From Chloroflexota bacterium (GTDB lineage: Bacteria > Chloroflexota > Anaerolineae > B4-G1), in contig JAAEPW010000986.1 of assembly GCA_024232355.1 (NCBI GenBank), positions 1-64,000 on the forward strand: 64,000 bases of DNA, read 5' to 3'. The translations under genes and the position numbers were made by a program. Below are positions 54,391-62,262 of the stretch, piece after piece (within the stretch, counting starts at the first letter, position 1; each line of letters begins with the position of its first letter). Below the pieces are notes generated by a model. The model was not told where the DNA came from. It worked only from the letters and a program-made list of their open reading frames with translations, and made no database searches.

Positions 54391-57300
54391 TACGCTTGAA
54401 ACGATCCTCTCTGGTCCCAGCATCATCCGTAAACGGTGGCTGCCCACCGAGGCGGCCGTGCAGGAGATCGTTGCGTTTGAACAACGCCTTGGTCCCAAGC
54501 ATCTGTGGCTGGCGTGTCATGCGGCCCTACCATTGATCCTGACCCCAGAACTCGTCAATCTGATTCACATCAATTTTTTGGATCGGGAAAGAATCCCCTG
54601 GATCGCTGAGATAGATTTCCTTCTTTCGCCATTGTGCCGCCCAATAGATGAAGATCAAATCTATTATGAAGTTGAGCCAAGTGTGCGAGAAGTGCTGTTG
54701 GTTGAATTGGAAAACCGATTTGGCTGGCAACGACCACTTGAATTATCCAACTTTTTGCTGACATATCTGGTCAAAAAACCTAATTGGAGACAGCGCCCTG
54801 ACGTAACGCGGACTCACAAGTGGATTGCTCAGGCTTACATTAGTCCTGACCAGGTAGTTGAAGAAATGAGTGTTTTCTTGGCAGAGGGTTTATTTTCAGA
54901 GACTACGTCTGTTTCTAACTTGTCTGGTCAAATCCAAATTGCTATGATGGTGGAAGTAGCATCAGGGCCACTTGAGCGAACCAATTTGCAGGAAGAGTAC
55001 CAGTATTTGGTTGACAACGCGAGTCTGTTATCAGAAATGCTGTATCGTGATTATAAGGTGCCAGCGGAAGCTATTGAAAAGCGAATAGACGTAAAGAAAG
55101 ATGACAAGCACGAGAAACAGTTGATTTCTCCAAATTTGTTGCAGCAAGCGGAGAAACTAAAAGACTCGCCAACAATGCAAGTAGATCAGAAAGAGAGTTC
55201 CTTGACCCCTATCCGGGCTGAAATTCTGGATTATTTAGAGAAAGCGCCTATTGCCCTAGTAGTGGGCCCCCTGGGTGTAGGCAAAACTTGGCTTGGTCAG
55301 CAATTAGTGAAGCGATTGCAATCGCAAAAGCACCACATATTCAGGGTTTCGGGTACATGGGTAGGTGGGGAAGAAGAATATCTACTGTTTTCTCTAGCCG
55401 AGTTTCTTTCAGCTAGGGAACAACCAGCATTACTCCGTGTGTTGCATCGTGAAAGAGAAAATCCTCACAATGTTCGACCGGAAAAATACAAACTAGCGCT
55501 TCTGAGTAAACTTTTTGCTAATTTCCCTGTATTTATTTGGATAGATGATTTGCAAGAAATCCCTGAAGAATCATTCACCTTTCGGCTTATTTATCATCTT
55601 GTTGAGAACAGGCCGGATCAGTGCTCCATTTTGCTAACTAGTAGAATAGTGCCAGCGAACTGGTTGGATAAATCTGACCGGACTATTATCCGATTAACAG
55701 GGTTGACTGAAGAAGAAGTAAAATTGTGGATGTCTCAAGGCTTGAACTTGTCAGAAGATCAAATTAGGTTGATCTATGAGTGTACTCGAGGAGTTCCCCT
55801 AATTCTGCACTATTTTCTCACAAATGTGAAAATGAGTGGTCTTGAATCTGCTCTTGATATGTTAGCAGTCGCCTCGCCAATCGATGATTTGTTCAGGTTT
55901 TTTTGCAATCAAATTCTGAATGCTTTATCAACAGATGCTAGGATAATAATCAATTTGCTGTCTCTGTTGCAAAGGAGCGAGGAAACAGATTTTATCATTC
56001 AGTGTAGTAAGGCTGCAAAGGTGCAAGATCCCGGGCAAATCATACGGAATTTGCAAAATCAAGGCATAGCTACTTGCAATCAAGTCAGTTTTTCTCATCC
56101 ATTGTTTAAAGACTACGTTCGTAATGCTATGGATATGGAGCAGCACAAATCACTTCACCGTCAAATTGCTTCTGTGTATATGCACCGTGCTATTGAGAAG
56201 AATGCTTCCGATGATTGGTTAGAGGCAAGTTTTCATTTTTGGGAGGCTGGACAATTTGAACGGGCAGCCACTGCTTTGATAGAACTTGCACGTGAACTGC
56301 CGACTTTATCCTCTGTGCGAAGGTTGTTAACAGCACTAGAAAAGTTCAGCAAGTCCCAACTTGAAGACAATATCCTACTAAACGTATTGGAAATAAGAAG
56401 TCGGATTGCCTTTCAGCTAGGTCAATATGACCGTGCAGTGGAGGATTATGTAATACTACACAATATCACTACTGATCCAAGGTGGTTATTGCATCAAGGT
56501 AGAATTGAGCACCTGAGAGGTCAATTTAACACAGCCCTGCGACTCCTTGACGATGTTCTAGCAATGACAGAGAATGAGATTTTACAATCGCAAGCACGGA
56601 TTGAGAAGGGACGCATCTATTCACTTTTAGGGGAAACACAGAAATCCATCCAGATGTTCAAAGACAGTGTAAGAGTGTTCCATTTGGACTTGGAGGAAGC
56701 CGAAACAGCAAACTTGAGAAGAGCAGAGATAGCTTTAGGGGTGGCTCAAGTTCAAGAGGCTGATCGAGACACCGCTGCGTGGGCGTTGCGTCATGCAGGG
56801 TTAGCATACATCCAATCGGGGCAAGTAGCAGCTGCAATAGCGTGTTGGGCTAGTGCACAGTACTTGTGGAGACGTTTGGGAGATATGATAAATGCAGCAG
56901 CGATGCAGGTTAACCTGGGTGCAGTGAACTTTGACTTTGGGATTGACATCCGTAAAGCTGAAAAGTACCTTGATGAGGCACGCCAAGTGCTTGAGGAACA
57001 AGAGGCTTTGTATGATTTAACACGGGTCTATAACAATTTGGCGATCGTGTATTATCGGCGATTCAGATTTAATCAGGCGTTGCAAATCTCGAATCATCTC
57101 CTTGAAATGGCGATGCAGGGATTTCCAGTTCAACGTTCCGATGCTCTGGATGTGCGTGGGGCAATCTATACTGCTATGCAGCGTTGGGAGGAAGCAGAAG
57201 GTGACTTTATGGAAGCTGTTCAGTTAAGTAATGATATAAAGCAGCTTTCAGGTCAGAGGCGGTCGCTCTCTAATCTAGGGTTACTGTATGTAAATTGGGG

Positions 57301-57841
57301 TCGGACACTGGAAAGCTTGGGCAAGTTAACCCATGCGCAGGAAAAGTATCGACAGGCACGACAACTGTTTGTACAATCTTTAAAATTGATGGAGACACCT
57401 CAGGCAGAAGCTTTCCCCGTAGAGGTAGCAGAAACCCGCACAAGTTTAGCAGAGGTTCTGATCAGGATGGGACAACCAGATGAAGCAGTGGTTGAAATAG
57501 ACCAAGTTGCGAGGTTTGCTAAATCGGGAGCATCGCCGTTCTTCGTACACGGGAAGATATTGCGGGTATGGGGGGAGTTGCTGTGGCAGCGAAGGGATCT
57601 ATCTATGGCGGAAGAAAAGCTCTTGGCAGCATGGCACGTTCTGACAGATGAGCCTGAGAGGGTTGGGCGTGATATGGAGGAATCGATTATCCTAAAAGAT
57701 TTAGCGATGTTCTACCGAGAGATAGGACAAAATGAGAAAGCATATGAATATGAGAGTAGATCGAGTTTGTTAAATATTCTGCAGCAAAACAAGTCTGAAG
57801 GAGAAATTGCAGGCATAAAACCCCGTGCGTCTTATGGGTGA
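54383..57841 (+). CDS. STAND P-loop ATPase with C-terminal TPRs
   Basis: The 1152-aa protein has an N-terminal domain of about 190 residues typical of P-loop proteins attached to MoxR-vWA operons (LGPKHLWLACHAALPLILTP). The NTPase has Walker A VGPLGVGKTW (about 294-301) and Walker B VFIWIDDLQEIP. From about 620 onward it consists of TPR repeats, for example YDRAVEDYVILHN, YNNLAIVYYRRFRFNQALQ and SLSNLGLLYVNWG. GGAGG is 9 nt before the ATG. As the last gene of the operon it is the likely sensor, TPRs reading the trigger and the NTPase switching the effectors. It is visibly AT-richer than the helicase region. Confidence 0.88.
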   Translation: MPDTLETILSGPSIIRKRWLPTEAAVQEIVAFEQRLGPKHLWLACHAALPLILTPELVNLIHINFLDRERIPWIAEIDFLLSPLCRPIDEDQIYYEVEPSVREVLLVELENRFGWQRPLELSNFLLTYLVKKPNWRQRPDVTRTHKWIAQAYISPDQVVEEMSVFLAEGLFSETTSVSNLSGQIQIAMMVEVASGPLERTNLQEEYQYLVDNASLLSEMLYRDYKVPAEAIEKRIDVKKDDKHEKQLISPNLLQQAEKLKDSPTMQVDQKESSLTPIRAEILDYLEKAPIALVVGPLGVGKTWLGQQLVKRLQSQKHHIFRVSGTWVGGEEEYLLFSLAEFLSAREQPALLRVLHRERENPHNVRPEKYKLALLSKLFANFPVFIWIDDLQEIPEESFTFRLIYHLVENRPDQCSILLTSRIVPANWLDKSDRTIIRLTGLTEEEVKLWMSQGLNLSEDQIRLIYECTRGVPLILHYFLTNVKMSGLESALDMLAVASPIDDLFRFFCNQILNALSTDARIIINLLSLLQRSEETDFIIQCSKAAKVQDPGQIIRNLQNQGIATCNQVSFSHPLFKDYVRNAMDMEQHKSLHRQIASVYMHRAIEKNASDDWLEASFHFWEAGQFERAATALIELARELPTLSSVRRLLTALEKFSKSQLEDNILLNVLEIRSRIAFQLGQYDRAVEDYVILHNITTDPRWLLHQGRIEHLRGQFNTALRLLDDVLAMTENEILQSQARIEKGRIYSLLGETQKSIQMFKDSVRVFHLDLEEAETANLRRAEIALGVAQVQEADRDTAAWALRHAGLAYIQSGQVAAAIACWASAQYLWRRLGDMINAAAMQVNLGAVNFDFGIDIRKAEKYLDEARQVLEEQEALYDLTRVYNNLAIVYYRRFRFNQALQISNHLLEMAMQGFPVQRSDALDVRGAIYTAMQRWEEAEGDFMEAVQLSNDIKQLSGQRRSLSNLGLLYVNWGRTLESLGKLTHAQEKYRQARQLFVQSLKLMETPQAEAFPVEVAETRTSLAEVLIRMGQPDEAVVEIDQVARFAKSGASPFFVHGKILRVWGELLWQRRDLSMAEEKLLAAWHVLTDEPERVGRDMEESIILKDLAMFYREIGQNEKAYEYESRSSLLNILQQNKSEGEIAGIKPRASYG

Positions 57842-58042
57842 TTCTTTATTGTATCTAATGTCGGGCCGTCGTGTGGTCGGCAGGCATAATTACATGTGTG
57901 TTTGAGGAACGTCCAGTTCACACAAGTTCAACAAGTACATACATGTACTCCCAAGTTTTGGATATATCCCCATAGCGACAGTAAAACAGGCTGCCATAAA
58001 AAAGGAAAACAAAGAAAGCAAAGGTAGGATCAGGAGCAGGTT

Positions 58043-58246
58043 ATGCAAGAAGCAAAAGTAGACGACCAACTTGTCCAGGCCAGCCCAGATTCACCAAAAA
58101 AAGCCCAATGCCCCTCCTGCGGTGGCACCGTCACCAAACGAAAGCGTCGCCGAATGGACGGAGGCACTACGTTTTTCTATCGCCACGATGCTGGCGAAGG
58201 TGAGGGATGTCCCCAACGATACACGCCGGTCAGTGCAGATCGTTAG
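58043..58246 (+). CDS. Small zinc-ribbon protein
   Basis: A 67-aa protein with AQCPSCGGTVTKRKRRR followed by a late Cys (EGCPQRY), so probably one zinc ribbon with a basic loop. AGGAGCAGG stands just before the ATG. Stand-alone; it could bind nucleic acid. Not assigned to a family. Confidence 0.65.
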   Translation: MQEAKVDDQLVQASPDSPKKAQCPSCGGTVTKRKRRRMDGGTTFFYRHDAGEGEGCPQRYTPVSADR

Positions 58247-58348
58247 TCACTGTGCGCATACTCTGCCCCGTCCATTGTTCCGTTTGCATCTCGATCTCGG
58301 CGCTGACCACAATTGCTCCCTAATTTTTTCAACAAACCCATATCCAAC

Positions 58349-59290
58349 TCAACGCGCAACGATAGACTCTACCGCTCGCGCCAAGTCTTGCTGGCCTGGT
58401 CGTGTGTAAATGCGGGTCGTGTCGAGGCGGCTGTGTCCCAAGAGGTCTGCCACCTGTTCCAGTCCAGTCTTGGAATTGACCAAGTTCTTGGCAAAAGAGT
58501 GACGCAGCACATGAGGTGTGAGATCCTCCAAGTTGGCATTGTTTCCCAGTTTTGTCACGATCCGTTGCATCATCCTTGTGCCAAGTCGTTTCCCTCGCCG
58601 ATTGATAAAGAGCGCCGGTGAATTTGTCTCTGGCCGAACTTTGATCCAGTCTGACAGTGCTGCTCGCACTTTGGTGTTGAGTGGGACCGTGCGTTGTTTG
58701 TTCCCTTTGCCCATAACCGTCACCTTACTGGAACGTTCCCGCAGCAGAATGTGTTCCACGTTCAGCTTTCTAACCTCGTCCACGCGCAGGCCGGCATTCA
58801 GCATCAGATGGACCAGGGCCACATCTCTGCGGGCCCAGATCAACTCGGGTGGAGCGGGGCGCTCCTCCAGTTCTGCCAGACGAGCCTTGAGTTCGGCATA
58901 TTCCAGCAAACGCTGAATGGTCCGGTTCAGAGCCGCTTGCTGCCGATTATCCAGCCACCGGGGTGGTTTGCGTTGTTCGTCCACAAGTTTGACGCCTTCA
59001 GTAGGATCGCCGGCGATGAGACCTGTAGAGCGGGCCCATGTCGCATAGGCACGCAAAGATGCGATGCGCCGGTTGATAGTAGCCGGTGCTAAACCGCGGA
59101 CTGCCTGCATCCACTGGCGGTATTCGCGCACGTCGGTAGGGGTGACCATTTCAGGTGTGAGGGGTACGCCGTTGGTTTGTGTGAACCACCGGGCGAAATG
59201 GGCCAGGTCAGCCGTGTAGGCACTGACGGTACGTGGGCTGCTATCCTGCTTTTCGAGCCAATCACGAAAATTTTGCAAAGTTGTCTCCAT
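58349..59290 (-). CDS. Tyrosine recombinase (XerC/integrase type)
   Basis: The 313-aa protein has a SAM-like N-terminal core-binding domain (FRDWLEKQDSSPRTVSAYTADL) and a catalytic domain with the complete set: Arg in NAGLRVDEVRKL, Lys in MGKGNKQRTVPL, HxxR in HVLRHSFAKNL, His in LLGHSRLDTTRIYTR with the Tyr nucleophile at IYT. AAGGAG lies 6 nt before the ATG. It is probably the integrase of the plasmid-like element whose replication-relaxation gene lies 1 kb upstream. Confidence 0.93.
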   Translation of the reverse strand: METTLQNFRDWLEKQDSSPRTVSAYTADLAHFARWFTQTNGVPLTPEMVTPTDVREYRQWMQAVRGLAPATINRRIASLRAYATWARSTGLIAGDPTEGVKLVDEQRKPPRWLDNRQQAALNRTIQRLLEYAELKARLAELEERPAPPELIWARRDVALVHLMLNAGLRVDEVRKLNVEHILLRERSSKVTVMGKGNKQRTVPLNTKVRAALSDWIKVRPETNSPALFINRRGKRLGTRMMQRIVTKLGNNANLEDLTPHVLRHSFAKNLVNSKTGLEQVADLLGHSRLDTTRIYTRPGQQDLARAVESIVAR

Positions 59291-59446
59291 CTGTTACTCC
59301 TTCCGACTTATACGACGCGAAAATCGATAGATAAATGGGTCAAAAACAACGCTTACGAGTCATATACGCGATCAGCAGTGACAGCCAATATGCATTATGT
59401 GAAGCCAATGCAAGGTAGATTGTCGCATAATACGCTGTCTGCAAAT

Positions 59447-59471
59447 GACAGGGACTGACAGAGGCTGACAA
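59447..59471. repeat. Iteron-like repeats, cluster 1 (10-bp period)
   Basis: GACAG or GACAA begins every 10 bp at 59447, 59457 and 59467; another TGACAG lies at 59379. The 12-mer TGACAGGGACTG (59446-59457) recurs at 61777-61788. Confidence 0.55.
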
Positions 59472-59557
59472 CCACGAGTTTGAGAAACTCCCTTCAATCG
59501 CGCAACTCTTTTTCCCTGAGGAGCTTTTGGGTATAACATAGTGATACTGTATTCCCT

Positions 59558-60232
59558 TCAGCTCTCCGGGATGACTTTGAATCCTCTGGGGCTGGTCCGT
59601 CTCACGCGGCGTAGATTGCCCCATTCCACTGCCATATTGCCATCGCGCCCCTTTAGGTCTAGGTCGAGGCGTTTGATGATCTTTGTGGCTGAAACTGGAT
59701 GTACCCCCAAGAAATGAGCGACATGTTGGCGGTACAGCAACAATCGGTCAGCTATATCAGGGCCCAAGGTATGTATAACCTTGCCTAGCCCAACCCGATA
59801 GTGTCCGAAAGAATTTCTTGTGAATCGTAGGCCCTTTCCCCCCAAATTTTCACGTAGGGCAACAGTTGGGTTCAGGCCCAGGGCTTGGGCTACTTGGTGA
59901 AACGACACATATATGTGCAGCCGTGTGGCATAGGCCCAAAAACTTAGGAACGGGCAATTGGTCAATGCCTGAGCTAGTGCATACGGGTACCTGTCTGAGT
60001 CAGGTTTGATCATGTCTTGTCTCTGTGAGGATGCATATAATCCGCGCTCTGCGATTTGAGCAAACCACATGTCCAGATATCCAGCAGCTTCACCGTAGAG
60101 CGGCCAGGCTTGATCTATGTTTTTTTTGTTGAGCACGTATATACTGCGTGAACCATCTGGCAGCATGGAAAAGACAACAATGTATTTGTGCCCACGCCGC
60201 ACGTGGAAAAGGAACGTGTTTGCGTTATGCAT
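59558..60232 (-). CDS. Unknown protein of the integrated element
   Basis: A 224-aa protein with no family that I recognise. The first 80 residues are likely alpha/beta (HVRRGHKYIVVFSMLPDGSRSIYVL). The C-terminal part contains HTH-like helices (VSFHQVAQALGLNPTVAL; HVAHFLGVHPVSATKIIKRLDLDL), two repeats of the same helical pattern, suggesting DNA binding. GAGAGG precedes the ATG closely. It lies between the integrase and the replication-relaxation gene, all leftward. Confidence 0.65.
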   Translation of the reverse strand: MHNANTFLFHVRRGHKYIVVFSMLPDGSRSIYVLNKKNIDQAWPLYGEAAGYLDMWFAQIAERGLYASSQRQDMIKPDSDRYPYALAQALTNCPFLSFWAYATRLHIYVSFHQVAQALGLNPTVALRENLGGKGLRFTRNSFGHYRVGLGKVIHTLGPDIADRLLLYRQHVAHFLGVHPVSATKIIKRLDLDLKGRDGNMAVEWGNLRRVRRTSPRGFKVIPES

Positions 60233-60359
60233 CACTACCTCTCAATTATTTGTTCGGAGAAATATTTTGCCATTGTCAGTACTGTTAGGGAACAAACCGT
60301 TTCTGCTCATGTGCTCGCAACTGAATACTGAGAACCCTTGTTCACATTCTTCTACTCGA

Positions 60360-61358
60360 TTATGGTTCTTTGTCCTCGGAGAACAAACAAACTTTATGGA
60401 TACTCTTATCTTGATCCATTATTCGCCAATAACCTGATCCAGCTTGATCAAGGCGGGCAAAGAACCAGCGTATCGACTTCTCTTTGATTCGATCCTGTAC
60501 CCTGTCCATCACCCGACACAATCTGGATTCCGAAATTTGTTGTCGTTGTTCCAGAGTAGCCTTACCCCGAGTAGCTACCCAGACCAGCACAACGATGCCC
60601 GGAAACAAATGATATTTCGTTGTCCATGCATTGCTACGAAAGTACCACTCGTACTGACGAACCTTGGTGACATAGACGTTGAGTGTGTCTGTGCCGGTAT
60701 CCATCTCTGCGAATATTGACCTCTCCCGTCCCGAGGTGATATGATCAAGTACTATCAGACCATCAGGCCGCATCTTTACCGAATGACCCTGATACTCAAA
60801 CTGCGCGTAGGCGCCTCGTTCTCCGTAAAAGCGCACCTGCCAGTCACCCAGAGCGCGTGCGGTTTGGGTTAGATCGACCAATGCCTCACCGAGTAAGGTG
60901 TTGTGAGCCATCAAAGTAGTAGTTCGTTTTTTGTACGCCTTTGCTCCATCTATATTTCGTTCTCCCAGCAGCATGATGCCCGCCCGGCCCAACATGTAGA
61001 CCAATTGAAGGCGTATACCATATCTACTGGGATCATGTCCTGGTGTCCGGTCCAGAATGTGCAATTCCCACAATCGTTTCAACCGTCGGCTGGCTCGCCG
61101 AGGTGGGTCCGTAGACTGGTAAAAAAACAATCGTGCCAACTGTTCTGTCGAGGCATAGCCAATCTCACCCAGGTACATTACAATGTTTCTGTCGCGATCT
61201 GTTAGAGGCAACGAGTGAAGATAAGTCAGCGTGATTTTTGCCGGTTCTCGTTCCATTTTGTATCGCAGCATTCTCCACTCTGGTTCGCTGGGAGCAGATA
61301 GCGTCACACCACCAGGACGGTCGACCAGTGTTTTTTTGCTGAATCTATTCTTGCTCAT
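60360..61358 (-). CDS. Replication-relaxation family protein
   Basis: The 332-aa protein matches the replication-relaxation family found on plasmids and integrative elements. It has an N-terminal winged helix (LTDRDRNIVMYLGEIGYASTEQLARLFF, then ASRRLKRLWELHILDRTPG) and an alpha/beta C-terminal part (MRPDGLIVLD; SIFAEMDTGTDTLNVYVTKVRQYEWYF) resembling a restriction-type fold (D..ExD). GAGGAG is 8 nt before the chosen ATG; a GTG lies 9 nt further upstream. Related proteins are linked to relaxation of the replication origin. Confidence 0.82.
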   Translation of the reverse strand: MSKNRFSKKTLVDRPGGVTLSAPSEPEWRMLRYKMEREPAKITLTYLHSLPLTDRDRNIVMYLGEIGYASTEQLARLFFYQSTDPPRRASRRLKRLWELHILDRTPGHDPSRYGIRLQLVYMLGRAGIMLLGERNIDGAKAYKKRTTTLMAHNTLLGEALVDLTQTARALGDWQVRFYGERGAYAQFEYQGHSVKMRPDGLIVLDHITSGRERSIFAEMDTGTDTLNVYVTKVRQYEWYFRSNAWTTKYHLFPGIVVLVWVATRGKATLEQRQQISESRLCRVMDRVQDRIKEKSIRWFFARLDQAGSGYWRIMDQDKSIHKVCLFSEDKEP

Positions 61359-61370
61359 TGTTGGCACTCC

Positions 61371-61661
61371 TCATTGTTGAAAAAGACACCTTTCATTGAC
61401 AAACACGACTTTCTCCCGCCATACCGATGAGATCAGTGAAAAGAAGTCATCGAGCTGGAGGGACCTTTTTGCTGCTGTATCACTATTCTGAGAAGCCTGA
61501 GAGCAACAGAGCCGATACGTTTTCAGTGATGCCAAAGATGTCACCAACGGTGATCCCACAAGTGATGTTTCTTGAGACCAAGAACGATCATGTCTTTTGC
61601 TTACCGTCCCTTGTGTCTGAACATCCGAACCTGATAACCAACCTGATTTCACTTTGGCCAT
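61371..61661 (-). CDS. Possible small protein upstream of the replication gene
   Basis: A 96-aa frame ends 12 nt before the replication-relaxation ATG, which would suit a leader gene. The sequence (MAKVKSGWLSGSDVQTQG) has no recognisable domain and no clear ribosome-binding site, and an opposite-strand frame overlaps it. I keep it only because of its position. Confidence 0.3.
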   Translation of the reverse strand: MAKVKSGWLSGSDVQTQGTVSKRHDRSWSQETSLVGSPLVTSLASLKTYRLCCSQASQNSDTAAKRSLQLDDFFSLISSVWREKVVFVNERCLFQQ

Positions 61662-61757
61662 CGCGTGATGAGCTTATGCGACGATCTCGTTAGTGAAAGG
61701 TCTGGCTAATGAGATTATGTGACCTTATTATAAAGTAGACGATTGTAAGAGAAAAGC

Positions 61758-61788
61758 GACAGAGAGGGACAGTGGGTGACAGGGACTG
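61758..61788. repeat. Iteron-like repeats, cluster 2 (10-bp period)
   Basis: GACAG begins every 10 bp at 61758, 61768 and 61778. The last copy forms TGACAGGGACTG (61777-61788), identical to 59446-59457. With cluster 1 it brackets the 59.5-61.7 kb genes. Confidence 0.55.
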
Positions 61789-62157
61789 CCGATCCAGTGT
61801 GATTTCTGGGAAAATGATGCGATAATGAGCGAGTATGGCAGTGTGCCGTTATGATGTGGATGAAGAGGTCTCGTTCCGCGATGCACAGATATTCTTGGGC
61901 ATGCTCAACTTTTAGGATAAACTGCTTCACTTTGACAAGTTCAGTACGAGGGTTTCGATACGTCGCTTTGCTCCTATTCAACGGCGCTCTTGCTTGACGA
62001 CTAACTGGGGATGGATTTACACTCACATGTACTAGTATGTCGTGGAGGGACCTGTTTGGCTCAGCGATGACAACGGGCTAGTTGGGGATGCAGGATGGCG
62101 TGATTGAGGCTACGGTTGGGCAGCGGTTGGCAAACCCGCAAAAATCGCCGGTCGCGG

Positions 62158-62196
62158 CCGCCCTACGGGCGGATAACTGATGGGGGATTCTCCCCC
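62158..62196. repeat. Pair of strong GC hairpins (REP-like)
   Basis: CCGCCC/GGGCGG around TAC (62158-62172) and GGGGGA/TCCCCC around TTC (62182-62196). There is no T-run on either side, so these are not canonical terminators. They may be an intergenic repeat family of this genome. Confidence 0.5.
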
Positions 62197-62224
62197 TTGC
62201 CCCCCGCTTGCAGTAGTCAGTATT

Positions 62225-62262
62225 CCAGAAACCAGCATCCAGCAATCAGCATCCAGAAATAG
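62225..62262. repeat. Short tandem repeats at the 3' end of the FGE gene
   Basis: 14-bp units CCAGAAACCAGCAT and CCAGCAATCAGCAT, then a partial CCAGAAATAG. The stop codon of the FGE gene lies inside the array, so its last codons are repeat-derived. Confidence 0.55.

Larger units (their letters stand above)
61662..62245. other. Intergenic stretch with repeats, no gene
   Basis: It holds iteron-like cluster 2, two strong GC hairpins and short tandem repeats. A leftward 103-codon frame (61715-62026) has no start signal and no family resemblance. Confidence 0.45.

Noticed and set aside
57935..57948. Short inverted repeat GTACAT-AC-ATGTAC after the conflict operon
   Set aside because: It is too short and lacks a T-run, so it cannot be called a terminator or operator.
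61427..61693. An 88-codon rightward frame before the replication region
   Set aside because: No ribosome-binding site and no family resemblance, and it conflicts with the leftward frame whose position fits the operon better.
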